Shown in pieces: positions 53,211 through 62,429 of a DNA stretch of 64,000 bases; positions within the stretch are counted from its first letter, which is position 1; each line of letters starts with the position of its first letter. Both the position numbers and the translations under genes were made by a program. The DNA is from Sphingobacterium sp. SYP-B4668 (GTDB lineage: Bacteria; Bacteroidota; Bacteroidia; Sphingobacteriales; Sphingobacteriaceae): assembly GCF_027627455.1 (NCBI RefSeq), contig NZ_CP115483.1, positions 3,348,001-3,412,000 of the forward strand, given 5' to 3'. The notes under the pieces were generated by a model. That model was not told where the DNA came from and made no database searches. It saw only the letters and a program-made list of their open reading frames with translations.

Positions 53211-54290
53211 ATGGCAAAGCAAGGGACATTCCTGGTTTTTGATAAACCAAATTCGCCTCTCCAATCTGTATCGGGTGAGATACCTGCGCTGGAAAGTGGC
53301 GAACTACTCGTTAAAATCGATTATACCACACTCTGTGGCAGCGACTTACACACTTACTGCGGACTTCGACAAGAAGCCTGCCCTACGATCCTTGGACATG
53401 AAATAGTGGGTACAGTTGTCGACATCCACGTAGGTTCCATTTTGCCCGATGCTACGGGGCAAACACTTAAAATTGGAGATCGTATCACTTGGACCGTATT
53501 TGCCAGCGACCCCAATACTGCTAGTTATCATGCAGACACACCACAAAAAAATGACAACCTATATAAATATGGTCATCGCCAGATTACTGACCGAGACACA
53601 TTCCATGGCGGACTAGCCACCCATATCATCCTACGACCATATACTTATATACACATCCTTCCCAAAGAACTACCTGCACCAATTGCCGCAACCATCAACT
53701 GTGCCATTGCGACATCTGCTGGTGCTATTCGCTTGGCCGGTACTATTCAAGGAAAGCGCGTGTTGATTTCTGGGATGGGACTACTCGGCCTAGTCTGTAC
53801 GGCAATGTGCAAAGAAATGGGCGCCGCGGCAATCATCGTTACCGATATCGATAGTAAACGTCTCACACTGGCGGAAGAATTTGGGGCTACCGCGACCATC
53901 CATTCTCGCACATCGCCTGACGCTCTACCTAGTTCACAGGATATCGATTGTTTTATTGATATGAGTGGTGCTCCTGACGCTATGGAGGCCGGTGTAGCCC
54001 AACTTGGAATCAACGGAGTAGCCGTATTTGTTGGGGCTGTATTCAAACAACGCAAGCTACAAATCGATGCTGAGCAAATAATCAGGCGTATACTGACCAT
54101 CAAAGGCCTCCACAATTATAACTACGAGGATTTTTCAGTAGCAGTAGACTTTATTATCAGCAATTGGCAGAAATATCCATTCTTACGACTTGTCGAGAAA
54201 GAATTTGCATTGGACCAAGTCAATGAAGCATTCGAATATGCAATAGCACAAAAACCAGTACGTGTGGGCATTCATATGGACATCAAATAG
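53211..54290 (+). CDS. HpnZ-like alcohol dehydrogenase of phosphonate-type clusters
   Basis: 359 aa, MDR family. Catalytic zinc ligands: TTLCGSDLHTYCG (Cys about 43) and GHEIVGTVV (His-Glu about 65-66). The segment TPQKNDNLYKYGHRQ (about 114-128) is the conserved block of the phosphonate-catabolism-associated dehydrogenases (GLPQKC...LFKYGH), but the structural-zinc Cys residues are missing. NAD site: ISGMGLLGLVC. First gene of a four-gene operon; MFS starts 7 bp later. Oxidation of an alcohol or aldehyde produced from a phosphonate is a reasonable role. Confidence 0.86.
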   Translation: MAKQGTFLVFDKPNSPLQSVSGEIPALESGELLVKIDYTTLCGSDLHTYCGLRQEACPTILGHEIVGTVVDIHVGSILPDATGQTLKIGDRITWTVFASDPNTASYHADTPQKNDNLYKYGHRQITDRDTFHGGLATHIILRPYTYIHILPKELPAPIAATINCAIATSAGAIRLAGTIQGKRVLISGMGLLGLVCTAMCKEMGAAAIIVTDIDSKRLTLAEEFGATATIHSRTSPDALPSSQDIDCFIDMSGAPDAMEAGVAQLGINGVAVFVGAVFKQRKLQIDAEQIIRRILTIKGLHNYNYEDFSVAVDFIISNWQKYPFLRLVEKEFALDQVNEAFEYAIAQKPVRVGIHMDIK

Positions 54291-54296
54291 ACCAAG

Positions 54297-55550
54297 ATGC
54301 ACCTTCAACGAAACTTCAGAAGAGAACAATGGAAAATGCTATTCATCACCATGTTCTGCTATTTATTCTTTTATACGGGGCGGCATAATTTTGGGTGGGC
54401 AGCAAAAGGGATGTCTGCCGAGCTGGGCATCAGTTATGAGCAGATCGGATGGATCAGCTTTTCCATGTTAATGGGATATGCCATAGGTCAATTGATTAAC
54501 GGAAATCTGGCAGATAGACTCAGCCCCAAAATCATGATTTTGGCGGGTGGCTTCCTTTCTATCATATGCAATCTCGCAATTAGCTATGCCAGCAGTTACA
54601 TCACTATTCTTGTGCTATGGACCTTAAATGGCTATTTTCAATCCATGGCCTGGGGCTCCGGCAGTAGACTTATCTCCAATTGGTGGGAGGCCCACGAGCG
54701 GGGCAAGGCCTTCGGATTTTATACCATGGCTGCGGGGAGCTCCTCTGTCCTGACTTTCTTCATGGCCCTATTGCTTGTACAACAGGAACAAAGCTGGCGT
54801 ACACTCTTCAGATATCCAATTCTTTTCCTACTTTTTGCGCTCATCCTATTCTTGATTATTGCCCGTAGCCATCCCGCGTTAAAGGGCTTCACACTGCAAG
54901 AAAAAGATACGCGTCAGGACATAATTGCCAAACTAAGTTGGAAAGAAGCTTACCTCCAAGTATTTGGAAATAAGAACTTCGTGACAGCATCATTTGCAAT
55001 AGGATTTCAAAGCATGGCTCGATATGGTCTCATCTTTTGGGTACCCATCCATTTTTTGGGCAATAATTACAAAGAATCCAGCGGCAACCTATGGCTCACA
55101 CTATTTATCCCTATCGGAATGGCGTTTGGGGCAATTTCCTTCGGGTACATCTCCGATTTGTTATTCAATAAAAATCGAAGTAAATCGATTAGCACCGGGA
55201 TGCTGTGCAGTTGCGCGATAGCCTTGTTAATCTACTTTATTCCAACGCCACACCATATACTCGCAGCTATCCTCATGTTTGCTTCTGGATTTTTCGTGTA
55301 TGGTCCGCAGGCCAATTTCTGGACGTTGAGTCCCGATCTTTTAGGGAACAAATTAGTCGGTACCGGCATTGGGGTGATGAATATGTTTGCCTATGTATTT
55401 GCAGCTGTCGGGGAGCCTATATTTGGAAAAATCATAGACTACACTGGCAATACCGCCAATATCTTTCTTGTTGTAGCCGTTATTTGCGCTTTGTGCGCCA
55501 CAATAATATCTTTTGTAAAACCACAGACACCTATTAACAATCATGAGTAA
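54297..55550 (+). CDS. OPA-type MFS transporter (organophosphate/phosphonate uptake candidate)
   Basis: 417 aa with 12 hydrophobic segments. FFYTGRHNFGWAAKGM (about residues 21-36) contains the Arg of the organophosphate:phosphate antiporter family (GlpT/UhpT-type), and GYAIGQLINGNLADR (about 61-75) is the MFS signature loop. WGSGSRLISNWW (about 118-129) is also typical of the family. It sits between the dehydrogenase and HAD hydrolase genes; its stop overlaps the HAD start by 8 bp (ATGAGTAA). Import of a phosphonate or phosphate ester is inferred from family and context. Confidence 0.88.
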   Translation: MHLQRNFRREQWKMLFITMFCYLFFYTGRHNFGWAAKGMSAELGISYEQIGWISFSMLMGYAIGQLINGNLADRLSPKIMILAGGFLSIICNLAISYASSYITILVLWTLNGYFQSMAWGSGSRLISNWWEAHERGKAFGFYTMAAGSSSVLTFFMALLLVQQEQSWRTLFRYPILFLLFALILFLIIARSHPALKGFTLQEKDTRQDIIAKLSWKEAYLQVFGNKNFVTASFAIGFQSMARYGLIFWVPIHFLGNNYKESSGNLWLTLFIPIGMAFGAISFGYISDLLFNKNRSKSISTGMLCSCAIALLIYFIPTPHHILAAILMFASGFFVYGPQANFWTLSPDLLGNKLVGTGIGVMNMFAYVFAAVGEPIFGKIIDYTGNTANIFLVVAVICALCATIISFVKPQTPINNHE

Positions 55551-56280
55551 AATAAAATTAGCCATATTCGATATGGCAGGAACGACCGTTCAGGACCACA
55601 ATGAAGTAGAAAAATGCTTTTTTGAAGCTATAAAAGCGACAAATATCGAAATATCCACCGAAAAGATCAATAGTATGATGGGGTGGTCAAAGATATTGGT
55701 CTTTCAGACGATCTGGAAAGACGAAATTGGCGAAGACCACCCTGCTTATCAGGCCAAGGTTGAGGAATCTTATCAGATATTCTGCAATACACTAGAGCAA
55801 CATTATGAAACGATAGGCGCCAAACCCTACGATGGGGTACTAGATGTTTTTGAATATTGCAGACAGCAGGATATCAAAATTGCACTGACTACGGGATTCT
55901 ATCGTAAGGTGACGGACATCATTCTGCAAAAACTAGGCTGGGATAGGGACTTAGACAGTCAATACTTATGTATCCCCAATACAGGCTCGAATATCATCAA
56001 TTGTTCGATATCCAGTAGCGACGTTGTACATGGCAGACCAGCGCCAGACATGATTCAACTGGCGATGCGCAAATTGGACATCTCGGATAGCAAATCAGTC
56101 ATCAACCTGGGGGACACACCATCAGATCTACAATCTGCCAATAGCGCCCATGTCCTCTATTCCGTAGGCTCGCTTTATGGAACGCACAGAGAGCATGAGT
56201 TGAATAATTATCCGCACGACCAATTGATTACAGCTCCTATAGCATTCATCGATGTCATTAAGCAATTCCAAGAAATCTAG
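55543..56280 (+). CDS. phosphonatase-like HAD hydrolase
   Basis: 245 aa. HAD motif I is FDMAGTTV (Asp10 nucleophile). MGWSKILV holds Lys50, placed where phosphonoacetaldehyde hydrolase has its Schiff-base Lys53. HGRPAPDMI (about 168-176) is the hallmark of PhnX-like proteins and NLGDTPSDL is motif IV. It probably cleaves a C-P bond in phosphonoacetaldehyde or a close analogue. No aminotransferase PhnW is present in the window, so the substrate may not come from 2-aminoethylphosphonate, or PhnW is elsewhere. The start overlaps the MFS stop. Confidence 0.88.
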   Translation: MSKIKLAIFDMAGTTVQDHNEVEKCFFEAIKATNIEISTEKINSMMGWSKILVFQTIWKDEIGEDHPAYQAKVEESYQIFCNTLEQHYETIGAKPYDGVLDVFEYCRQQDIKIALTTGFYRKVTDIILQKLGWDRDLDSQYLCIPNTGSNIINCSISSSDVVHGRPAPDMIQLAMRKLDISDSKSVINLGDTPSDLQSANSAHVLYSVGSLYGTHREHELNNYPHDQLITAPIAFIDVIKQFQEI

Positions 56281-56306
56281 TATCTTAAATTATAAAAGAC
56301 TAAATT

Positions 56307-57305
56307 ATGATGAATAGAAAATCGTTTCTAAAGATTGGGGGACTAGGTATCTCTAGTCTTGTTATACACAATGTCCAAGGTTCTTCCTCTCTGGAAGATC
56401 TGACTCAGGAGAATAACAAAGCGCGCGACATCACATTTGGTGTCATCACAGATCTGCACTATGACCTGATGCATGACAGTGACCGTCGGGCGCAATTATT
56501 CATAGATGCTATGATTAAGGAACAACCGGACTTTATTATACAGTTAGGAGACTTCTGTGTGCCTAAACCCCAAAATAAACCGTTGATGGACGTTTGGAAT
56601 AAATTTAACGGCGATAAACACCATGTGCTAGGTAATCATGATACCGATGGTGGATTTTCGAAAGAACAAGCCTTGGCATTTTGGGGTGCTGCAAAGCCTT
56701 ATTATTCTTTTGATAAAAATGGCTTCCACTTCGTTATTTTGGACGGCAATGAAAAGAGTGAAACCCAAAAAATAGAAGGATACCCTCGGTCCATCACCAA
56801 AAGCCAACTTAACTGGTTAAAAAAGGATTTGCAGAGCACCGCATTGCACACGATTATCTTCTGTCATCAGGGGCTTGAAAATACTTTAGGTGGACTGGAC
56901 AATGGCATGGAAGTACGGTATCTATTGGAACAGGTCAATCAAGAAGCCGGTTTCAACAAGGTGGTATTGGTATTGACGGGCCATCATCATATGAACTATC
57001 ACAATGAAATCAATGGCATTCATTATGTACAAATCAATAGTTCATCTTATTACTGGGCTGGTGAGGATTTCAAGAGCACAGCCTTTTCTGATGAATTTTA
57101 CAAAAAGCATGGTATCCTGCGCTATACGCTCGTCTATGAAAACCCAATATGGGCTGTTGTATCTCTGGATCACAAAAAGAATATCCATATCCAAGGGATG
57201 AAGACCGAAATGGCAGGTATCCCCTTGGCAAATACCGGAATCGATATATACAAAGATGTCTATCCCATTACATCACAAATCGACTCTAGAAAATTAAAAT
57301 ATTAG
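56307..57305 (+). CDS. exported calcineurin-type metallophosphoesterase
   Basis: 332 aa. MMNRKSFLKIGGLGISSL resembles a Tat signal (R-K rather than R-R) and suggests export. Metal-binding motifs in order: DLHYD (about 47-51), GDFC, GNHD, FCHQG and GHHH (about 223-226), the calcineurin-like set. It is the last gene of the dehydrogenase-MFS-HAD operon, 26 bp after the HAD gene. Removing phosphate from an ester before or after uptake fits the context; the real substrate is unknown. Confidence 0.87.
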   Translation: MMNRKSFLKIGGLGISSLVIHNVQGSSSLEDLTQENNKARDITFGVITDLHYDLMHDSDRRAQLFIDAMIKEQPDFIIQLGDFCVPKPQNKPLMDVWNKFNGDKHHVLGNHDTDGGFSKEQALAFWGAAKPYYSFDKNGFHFVILDGNEKSETQKIEGYPRSITKSQLNWLKKDLQSTALHTIIFCHQGLENTLGGLDNGMEVRYLLEQVNQEAGFNKVVLVLTGHHHMNYHNEINGIHYVQINSSSYYWAGEDFKSTAFSDEFYKKHGILRYTLVYENPIWAVVSLDHKKNIHIQGMKTEMAGIPLANTGIDIYKDVYPITSQIDSRKLKY

Positions 57306-57311
57306 TTTAAC

Positions 57312-57342
57312 AAAAAAAGGGGTACTGCATCCGCGGCCCCTT
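57312..57342 (-). terminator. terminator of the MscS gene
   Basis: On the minus strand GGGG and CCCC close a hairpin with a 14-nt GC-rich loop, followed by a run of seven T (A-run at 57312-57318 on plus). It lies 29 bp after the MscS stop and between convergent genes, so it may serve both. Confidence 0.65.
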
Positions 57343-57370
57343 CTCCTTGTTGTTCTGAACGTTTATATAG

Positions 57371-59860
57371 TTAATCTCCTACCTCATTACGTTTCTCGTC
57401 GCCCTCTTTCTCGTTTCTTTTATCCTCTGTAGTACGAATCAAAAGCTCACGCTGAGGAAAAGGTATAACAATGTCATTCTTCTGTAGCCTACGATGAATC
57501 TCTTCCATTATATCACTTCGAATTTGTCCTGCATCCTTTAAACTTCTCACCCAAAAGTACATATTAATATCTATACTGCTATCGCCAAATCTATTGTATT
57601 GAACCGTAGGTTCGGGGTATTTCAAAATACGTTCTTCATCTATGAGTAAAGATAATAACAGTACTCTGGCTTTTGCCAGATCGGTCTCATAGGCTACGCC
57701 AATTGTGATGTTCATCCGCTTCTTTTGTCCGCCCTGTGTCCAATTCACAACATGTGAATTGAGCAAATCACCATTGGGCAGCACCAAATCTGCACCATCC
57801 AACGTTGAAATAACACTACTGCGAAAACCTATAGATTTGATCATTCCACCTTGTCCAGCTACTTCCACCAAATCACCAACATTGACAGGCTTTTCAAATG
57901 CAATAATCAATCCACTCACTAAATTATTAACCAATGTCTGCAATCCAAAACCAATACCGACTCCCAACGCTCCTATCACTATAGTAATCTTATCCATGGG
58001 TATTCCCACCGCAGCAAAGGCTAAAAAGAGCCCAACAACGACAATTGTAATTCGAATTAGGAGAATCCAGCTGCCCACTCGAAATCTCTTTTGCACCTGC
58101 TCTTTTGGATTTCCTTGCCCATCTGCAGCAAAATACGACACGACCTTGGACACTAAAGTCGTTAAGATCATGATCAGAAAGAAAACAATCAAATTACTGA
58201 CGGAAAAAGTATACGAACCAAGTGTATGCTCTTCTATAAAAAAGAGCTTAAGCGGTTCAGAAATTTGTCTAAATTCGTAAAAATTTCGACCAAAAAGAAT
58301 GAACCACCCAACTACTAACAATACATAGAAAAACGCAGGCGCTTTGGTTCCCAATCGATTATAATTAATATAGAACAGCCGACGTTCTTGATGCGTATAA
58401 ATAGCCGAAGCCAGCTGCAATCCTTCATTAATCAAACGTACCACCCAAAGAAAAAGAATTGCAATAACTACATTCAACACCCCCGCTACCAACAGCGCTT
58501 TGGATAAATTATAACGTCCAAAAACATCTGCCATCAAGGCACCAATGGCCATACCGACCATCAAACCAAGGGGATAAAGAATCCACTGTTCTCGAAGCTC
58601 AGCATGTCGTCTTTTATTGGCCAACACAATCGCTCCCAATAGTGCTACACTGATAGTTAGCGCCAAGACAATCCAACGCTCCACACGTGACGCTTGCAGT
58701 ATTAAGTTATCAAAGCATGCAAGCGCAAACAAAATCAATATGAAGACCCAAACCCACCACCAATAGTTGCTGATATACTGTCTAAACACAACGGAAAGCA
58801 TTATTCCAGCGACCAACCATATCACCGTGCTAAATGCAAATGGGGGTGATACAAATATAAATTGAAATATACTGAGTACAAGGATAGTACCCGAAAGTAT
58901 TGGATAGCGCACTACTAATATCCGTTTGTGATCCGCATTACCAGCATCATGATTTGACATCGATCTTTTCAATAAAATAATGTATCGGGTAGAGGCGACA
59001 ATCAATAACATCACCAACAAAAGCTTGCCCCAATTAGACTGCAAATAGAATGCAAGCATCAGCTGCAATTTTAAACCTGAAAAGTATACAATTTCTGAGA
59101 AAGGTCTATCAAAAGTATTTTTCTCCCATATATTGACAAATTCTCTTCTGAAACTTCGATCTGCGTTTTGCTTTTGATAGAAATCAATCTCTTCCATATG
59201 TGATGTAATCCGGAAGAGCTCTAGATTAATCTGCGTTTGAATATGTTGAATAGCAGCGATATTATTTTTCAATTGATCCATCACGGGAGTAATTTCTATC
59301 GCTAGTACCTTAAGTCTTTCTATATACTTAGATAAATCAGCAGAATCGTTTGGAAACTTAAATAGGGATTTATCACTTGACAACGAATCTAAGGTAAATC
59401 TAAATTTAATCAATTGAGATTGATAACGATCTACCTTATTTTTCTGAGCAATGGTTCCTTTTGATAATTCAGCTAAGATATTATAAGTAGTGGTTAGGTT
59501 GCGCGTGGTTTGGGCGCTCCCGACATGATTGAATACGCCATCACCAGCTTGTTCATGTCGTTTTTGTACACTTTCTAGATAAGAGCTTATAGCCGAAGAA
59601 TCCAAGCCTGTCTTAAGGAATGATTTGGCATGCTGGGTGGTTCGCTTAATTTCTTCAAGAACGATATTTTGACTTATCAAAGCCCTATCTGCCTCGAATT
59701 CTGCCTTGCTTTCTTTAGCAGATTTGATAGCAAACGCCTGCATACGCTCAACAAAACTCTCTTTCGGAACACTGTCTTTGACGTTGAGTTGGGCTATTGC
59801 AACCTGACTACAAGCGAGCAAGATAACGACTATCCCCCACCAAAGTTTTGTTGTCTTCAT
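57371..59860 (-). CDS. large mechanosensitive channel (MscS family)
   Basis: 829 aa. A signal peptide (IVVILLACSQVAIAQ) precedes a periplasmic coiled-coil domain (about 30-240) and about ten hydrophobic segments (about 250-600). The MscS core is at about 560-780: IVIGALGVGIGFGLQTLVNNLVSGLIIAFEKPVNVGDLVEVAG (as a range), the pore-lining glycine-alanine helix and the beta domain entry, then RSSVISTLDGADLVLPNGDLL. The long N-terminus resembles MscK/YbdG-type channels. It relieves osmotic downshock; monocistronic. Confidence 0.92.
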   Translation of the reverse strand: MKTTKLWWGIVVILLACSQVAIAQLNVKDSVPKESFVERMQAFAIKSAKESKAEFEADRALISQNIVLEEIKRTTQHAKSFLKTGLDSSAISSYLESVQKRHEQAGDGVFNHVGSAQTTRNLTTTYNILAELSKGTIAQKNKVDRYQSQLIKFRFTLDSLSSDKSLFKFPNDSADLSKYIERLKVLAIEITPVMDQLKNNIAAIQHIQTQINLELFRITSHMEEIDFYQKQNADRSFRREFVNIWEKNTFDRPFSEIVYFSGLKLQLMLAFYLQSNWGKLLLVMLLIVASTRYIILLKRSMSNHDAGNADHKRILVVRYPILSGTILVLSIFQFIFVSPPFAFSTVIWLVAGIMLSVVFRQYISNYWWWVWVFILILFALACFDNLILQASRVERWIVLALTISVALLGAIVLANKRRHAELREQWILYPLGLMVGMAIGALMADVFGRYNLSKALLVAGVLNVVIAILFLWVVRLINEGLQLASAIYTHQERRLFYINYNRLGTKAPAFFYVLLVVGWFILFGRNFYEFRQISEPLKLFFIEEHTLGSYTFSVSNLIVFFLIMILTTLVSKVVSYFAADGQGNPKEQVQKRFRVGSWILLIRITIVVVGLFLAFAAVGIPMDKITIVIGALGVGIGFGLQTLVNNLVSGLIIAFEKPVNVGDLVEVAGQGGMIKSIGFRSSVISTLDGADLVLPNGDLLNSHVVNWTQGGQKKRMNITIGVAYETDLAKARVLLLSLLIDEERILKYPEPTVQYNRFGDSSIDINMYFWVRSLKDAGQIRSDIMEEIHRRLQKNDIVIPFPQRELLIRTTEDKRNEKEGDEKRNEVGD

Positions 59861-59947
59861 ACATAGCTAGATTATGTACATAAAAATAATATATTTTCTA
59901 ATACAACTCAGCTATTCTATAAAAATAGGGCGCTACTTCTCCATAGT

Positions 59948-60682
59948 TCAGTAGTCGCGTCTGCTTTCGACGGTGTAGGTAAAGCTATCTGCCCGATAAT
60001 AGCCCAAATTATATTCGATTGGCCTACCCGACTGATCGAACACAAATCTCTTCCTTGACAAAATCGGTTCGCCCAGCTCAATTTCCAACTTATCGGCTAT
60101 AAATTTATTTGCAGCCTTTGCATTAATCTCTTCTTGGGATAAATCAGCGACGATATGGTACTCTCGCTCTAGGATTTCGTACAGGGGTCTTTTGAAGTCT
60201 TCCTCCCCAGTCAAGCCCACACGTGGGTGAAAATAAGAGATAAAATAGACAAAGGGATCGTCTATCTTCCCGCGTAATCGCTCCAATTTTAAGACCTTTT
60301 GACCCTCTTTGATATCAAAAAAATGCTGTACGTTACTGTCAGGAATTACCCAACTTACGTGCAATTCAAAATTCTTGACTTCTATACCTCGATTTTTCAT
60401 CTCTTGTGAGAAGCTCAACCAATTTTTGGATTTGGAACTAAATTTTGACGTGACCACGCGTGTCCCCACTCCTTTTTTTCGCACCAATAGCTCTTCATAG
60501 ACTAACTTGTTAATTGCTAAACGTAGTGTAGTCCGCGATATAGCCAATCGCTTAGCGAGTTCCACCTCATTGGGCAGTAATTTACCCTCTATATATTCCG
60601 GGGCTTTAATTAGTTCTCGCAACAGCATTTCGGCCTGTAGGTGCAATGGAATTGGGCTCTTATGGTCTATCTGAAGATTCAT
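59948..60682 (-). CDS. GntR-family regulator with UTRA domain (HutC subfamily)
   Basis: 244 aa. Winged HTH at about residues 8-72 (LLRELIKAPEYIEGKLLPNEVELAKRLAISRTTLRLAINKL as a range), and a UTRA ligand-binding domain at about 90-240 (VLKLERLRGKIDDPFVYFISYFHP, EPILSRKRFVFDQSGRPIEYNLGYYRAD). UTRA domains bind sugars or their phosphates. It is divergent from the glycosidase-like lipoprotein gene at 60971, its likely target. Confidence 0.93.
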   Translation of the reverse strand: MNLQIDHKSPIPLHLQAEMLLRELIKAPEYIEGKLLPNEVELAKRLAISRTTLRLAINKLVYEELLVRKKGVGTRVVTSKFSSKSKNWLSFSQEMKNRGIEVKNFELHVSWVIPDSNVQHFFDIKEGQKVLKLERLRGKIDDPFVYFISYFHPRVGLTGEEDFKRPLYEILEREYHIVADLSQEEINAKAANKFIADKLEIELGEPILSRKRFVFDQSGRPIEYNLGYYRADSFTYTVESRRDY

Positions 60683-60747
60683 ATTATTCTATTTCTCTAG
60701 CTAAAGTAACCATTATTTGCAGAATTAAGAAAATATCCATATGTTTA

Positions 60748-60757
60748 TATGTACATA
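60748..60757. promoter_or_regulatory. palindrome, candidate GntR/HutC operator
   Basis: TATGTACATA is a perfect 10-bp palindrome 65 bp upstream of the GntR start and 213 bp before the glycosidase-like gene. HutC-type operators carry GT-TA-AC cores, which this has. A direct repeat (ACGTGTTACAA / ACGTGTTCAA, 60824-60845) and a palindrome GTCGGCCGAC at 60863-60872 lie further right. Confidence 0.4.
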
Positions 60758-60970
60758 CATTACAACACAAATATAAAGATATCTTCTTGGCATTATGAAT
60801 ATACCTGTTGGTTGGTTCACTAATACGTGTTACAAACGTGTTCAATTCAAACTGGCCCACACGTCGGCCGACACGACCCTTAAGAGCAAGGAGTTAAAAA
60901 CAATGGGATATTTTTATGAAGATTTGAACAACCAAAATATAACAGAGGTAAATTACTAACACACATACAT

Positions 60971-62275
60971 ATGACAAAAATTGCAATGTTATGCATGAGC
61001 GGATTATTCCTTTTCGCCTGCGGATCACCCAATAAACAATCAACAGATCAGGTCTGGATGCAACAAATAACAGCAGACTCTTCACTAAACATTGTCAAGG
61101 AAAAAGCACTTCAAATCGTAAAATCCGGATTCAATGCCGGCGACGGCTACAGCGAAGTTTGGATTAGAGACTACAATACCTTTATTACCCTAGCCACTAA
61201 GGTACACCCCCATCAGACCATCAAAGATCAACTGCTTATCTTCTTCCAATTACAAGAAGCGGATGGCAATATTGCAGACGGCTTCGTCACCAAAGCAAGC
61301 ATCAAAGGAGGAGCATCCGATTACTATACGATTACCAATCCATTAGCCCCACAATATGCAGGGCACAAAAATACGGTTGAGACCGATCAAGAGACTTCCC
61401 TTATCCAAGCAGTATATAAATATGTAAAGGCTACAGATGATACTGGTTTTCTCGACGCGCCGGTAGGCAACTCATCAGTAAAGCAACGTATGTCACAGGC
61501 CCTTGACTTCTTGATGAAGCATCGATATAACGAAAAATACGGCTTATTATGGGGAGCCACCACGGCCGACTGGGGAGATGTACAGCCGGAGCATGATTGG
61601 GGGGTACATCTTGACGAAAATTCACATCTCGCCATTGATGTCTATGACAATGCGATGTTTTTGATTGCCCTAGATAATTTTATGGAGATAGCCCCCGAAC
61701 AAGCTGCCACTTGGAAGCCTATTCGGGAGCAAATTGCCGTCAACACCATGAAACATTTGTGGGATACCCAAAATGAAAAATTCATCCCCCATATCTACCT
61801 GACAAAATCTCCATTCGATAGCAGTATTGATGAAAACAAAATCTATTACCACGGTGGGACAGCAATAGCAATTGAAGCTAATTTATTGACCAAAGAGCAA
61901 ATCAAAACATCATTAGACAAGATGATCGCTAATGTCAAAGCATCCGGTGCAGCTACTATCGGCCTTACCCTCTATCCCACCTATCCAGAAGGAGCTTTTA
62001 AAAATAAAGGAATGCATCCGTATGGCTATCAAAACGGAGGTGACTGGACATGGTTTGGTGGTCGTATGATACAACAACTGGTCAAGAATGGTTTTGAAAA
62101 AGAGGCTTACGAGCAGATGCGTCCTATGCTCGAACGTGTCATTAACAATAACGGCTTCTACGAATGGTATACCCAAGACAATAAGCCAAAAGGCTCCGGG
62201 ACTTTCAGGGGTGAGGCTGGGGTACTGTATGATGCGATTACATTATTGGAAAATAGCCAACTAGCTAAAAAATAA
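60971..62275 (+). CDS. six-hairpin glycosidase-like lipoprotein
   Basis: 434 aa. The N-terminus is a lipoprotein signal with SGLFLFACGS (Cys about 17). The remainder is an (alpha/alpha)6-barrel pattern: YSEVWIRDYNTFITLAT, IADGFVTKASIKGG, VETDQETSLIQAVYKYV, YGLLWGATTADWGDVQPE, ENSHLAIDVYDNAMFLIALD, YQNGGDWTWFGGRMIQQL. This resembles amylo-alpha-1,6-glucosidase/GH63-type six-hairpin glycosidases. Candidate catalytic acids are Asp/Glu in WIRDYN and GDWTWF; not proven. A GntR/UTRA regulator is divergent, and a strong terminator follows. Surface glycoside cleavage is likely. Confidence 0.78.
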   Translation: MTKIAMLCMSGLFLFACGSPNKQSTDQVWMQQITADSSLNIVKEKALQIVKSGFNAGDGYSEVWIRDYNTFITLATKVHPHQTIKDQLLIFFQLQEADGNIADGFVTKASIKGGASDYYTITNPLAPQYAGHKNTVETDQETSLIQAVYKYVKATDDTGFLDAPVGNSSVKQRMSQALDFLMKHRYNEKYGLLWGATTADWGDVQPEHDWGVHLDENSHLAIDVYDNAMFLIALDNFMEIAPEQAATWKPIREQIAVNTMKHLWDTQNEKFIPHIYLTKSPFDSSIDENKIYYHGGTAIAIEANLLTKEQIKTSLDKMIANVKASGAATIGLTLYPTYPEGAFKNKGMHPYGYQNGGDWTWFGGRMIQQLVKNGFEKEAYEQMRPMLERVINNNGFYEWYTQDNKPKGSGTFRGEAGVLYDAITLLENSQLAKK

Positions 62276-62282
62276 CAAGAAG

Positions 62283-62317
62283 AAGGTGTCTATACCCCTT
62301 ATTTAGGCACCTTTTTT
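62283..62317 (+). terminator. rho-independent terminator of the glycosidase-like gene
   Basis: Arms AAGGTGTCTA and TAGGCACCTT pair (one G-U) around an 11-nt loop, followed by a T-run. It starts 8 bp after the stop codon. Confidence 0.8.
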
Positions 62318-62429
62318 ACACTTATTTTCCTCGCCCCTTCCAAAAATCACCAAAAAGCTTGCTGTTGCCCAAAACTAATCCTATATTAGCTCTATACAAC
62401 GACCGATTGTAAAAAAACAATCAATATAC

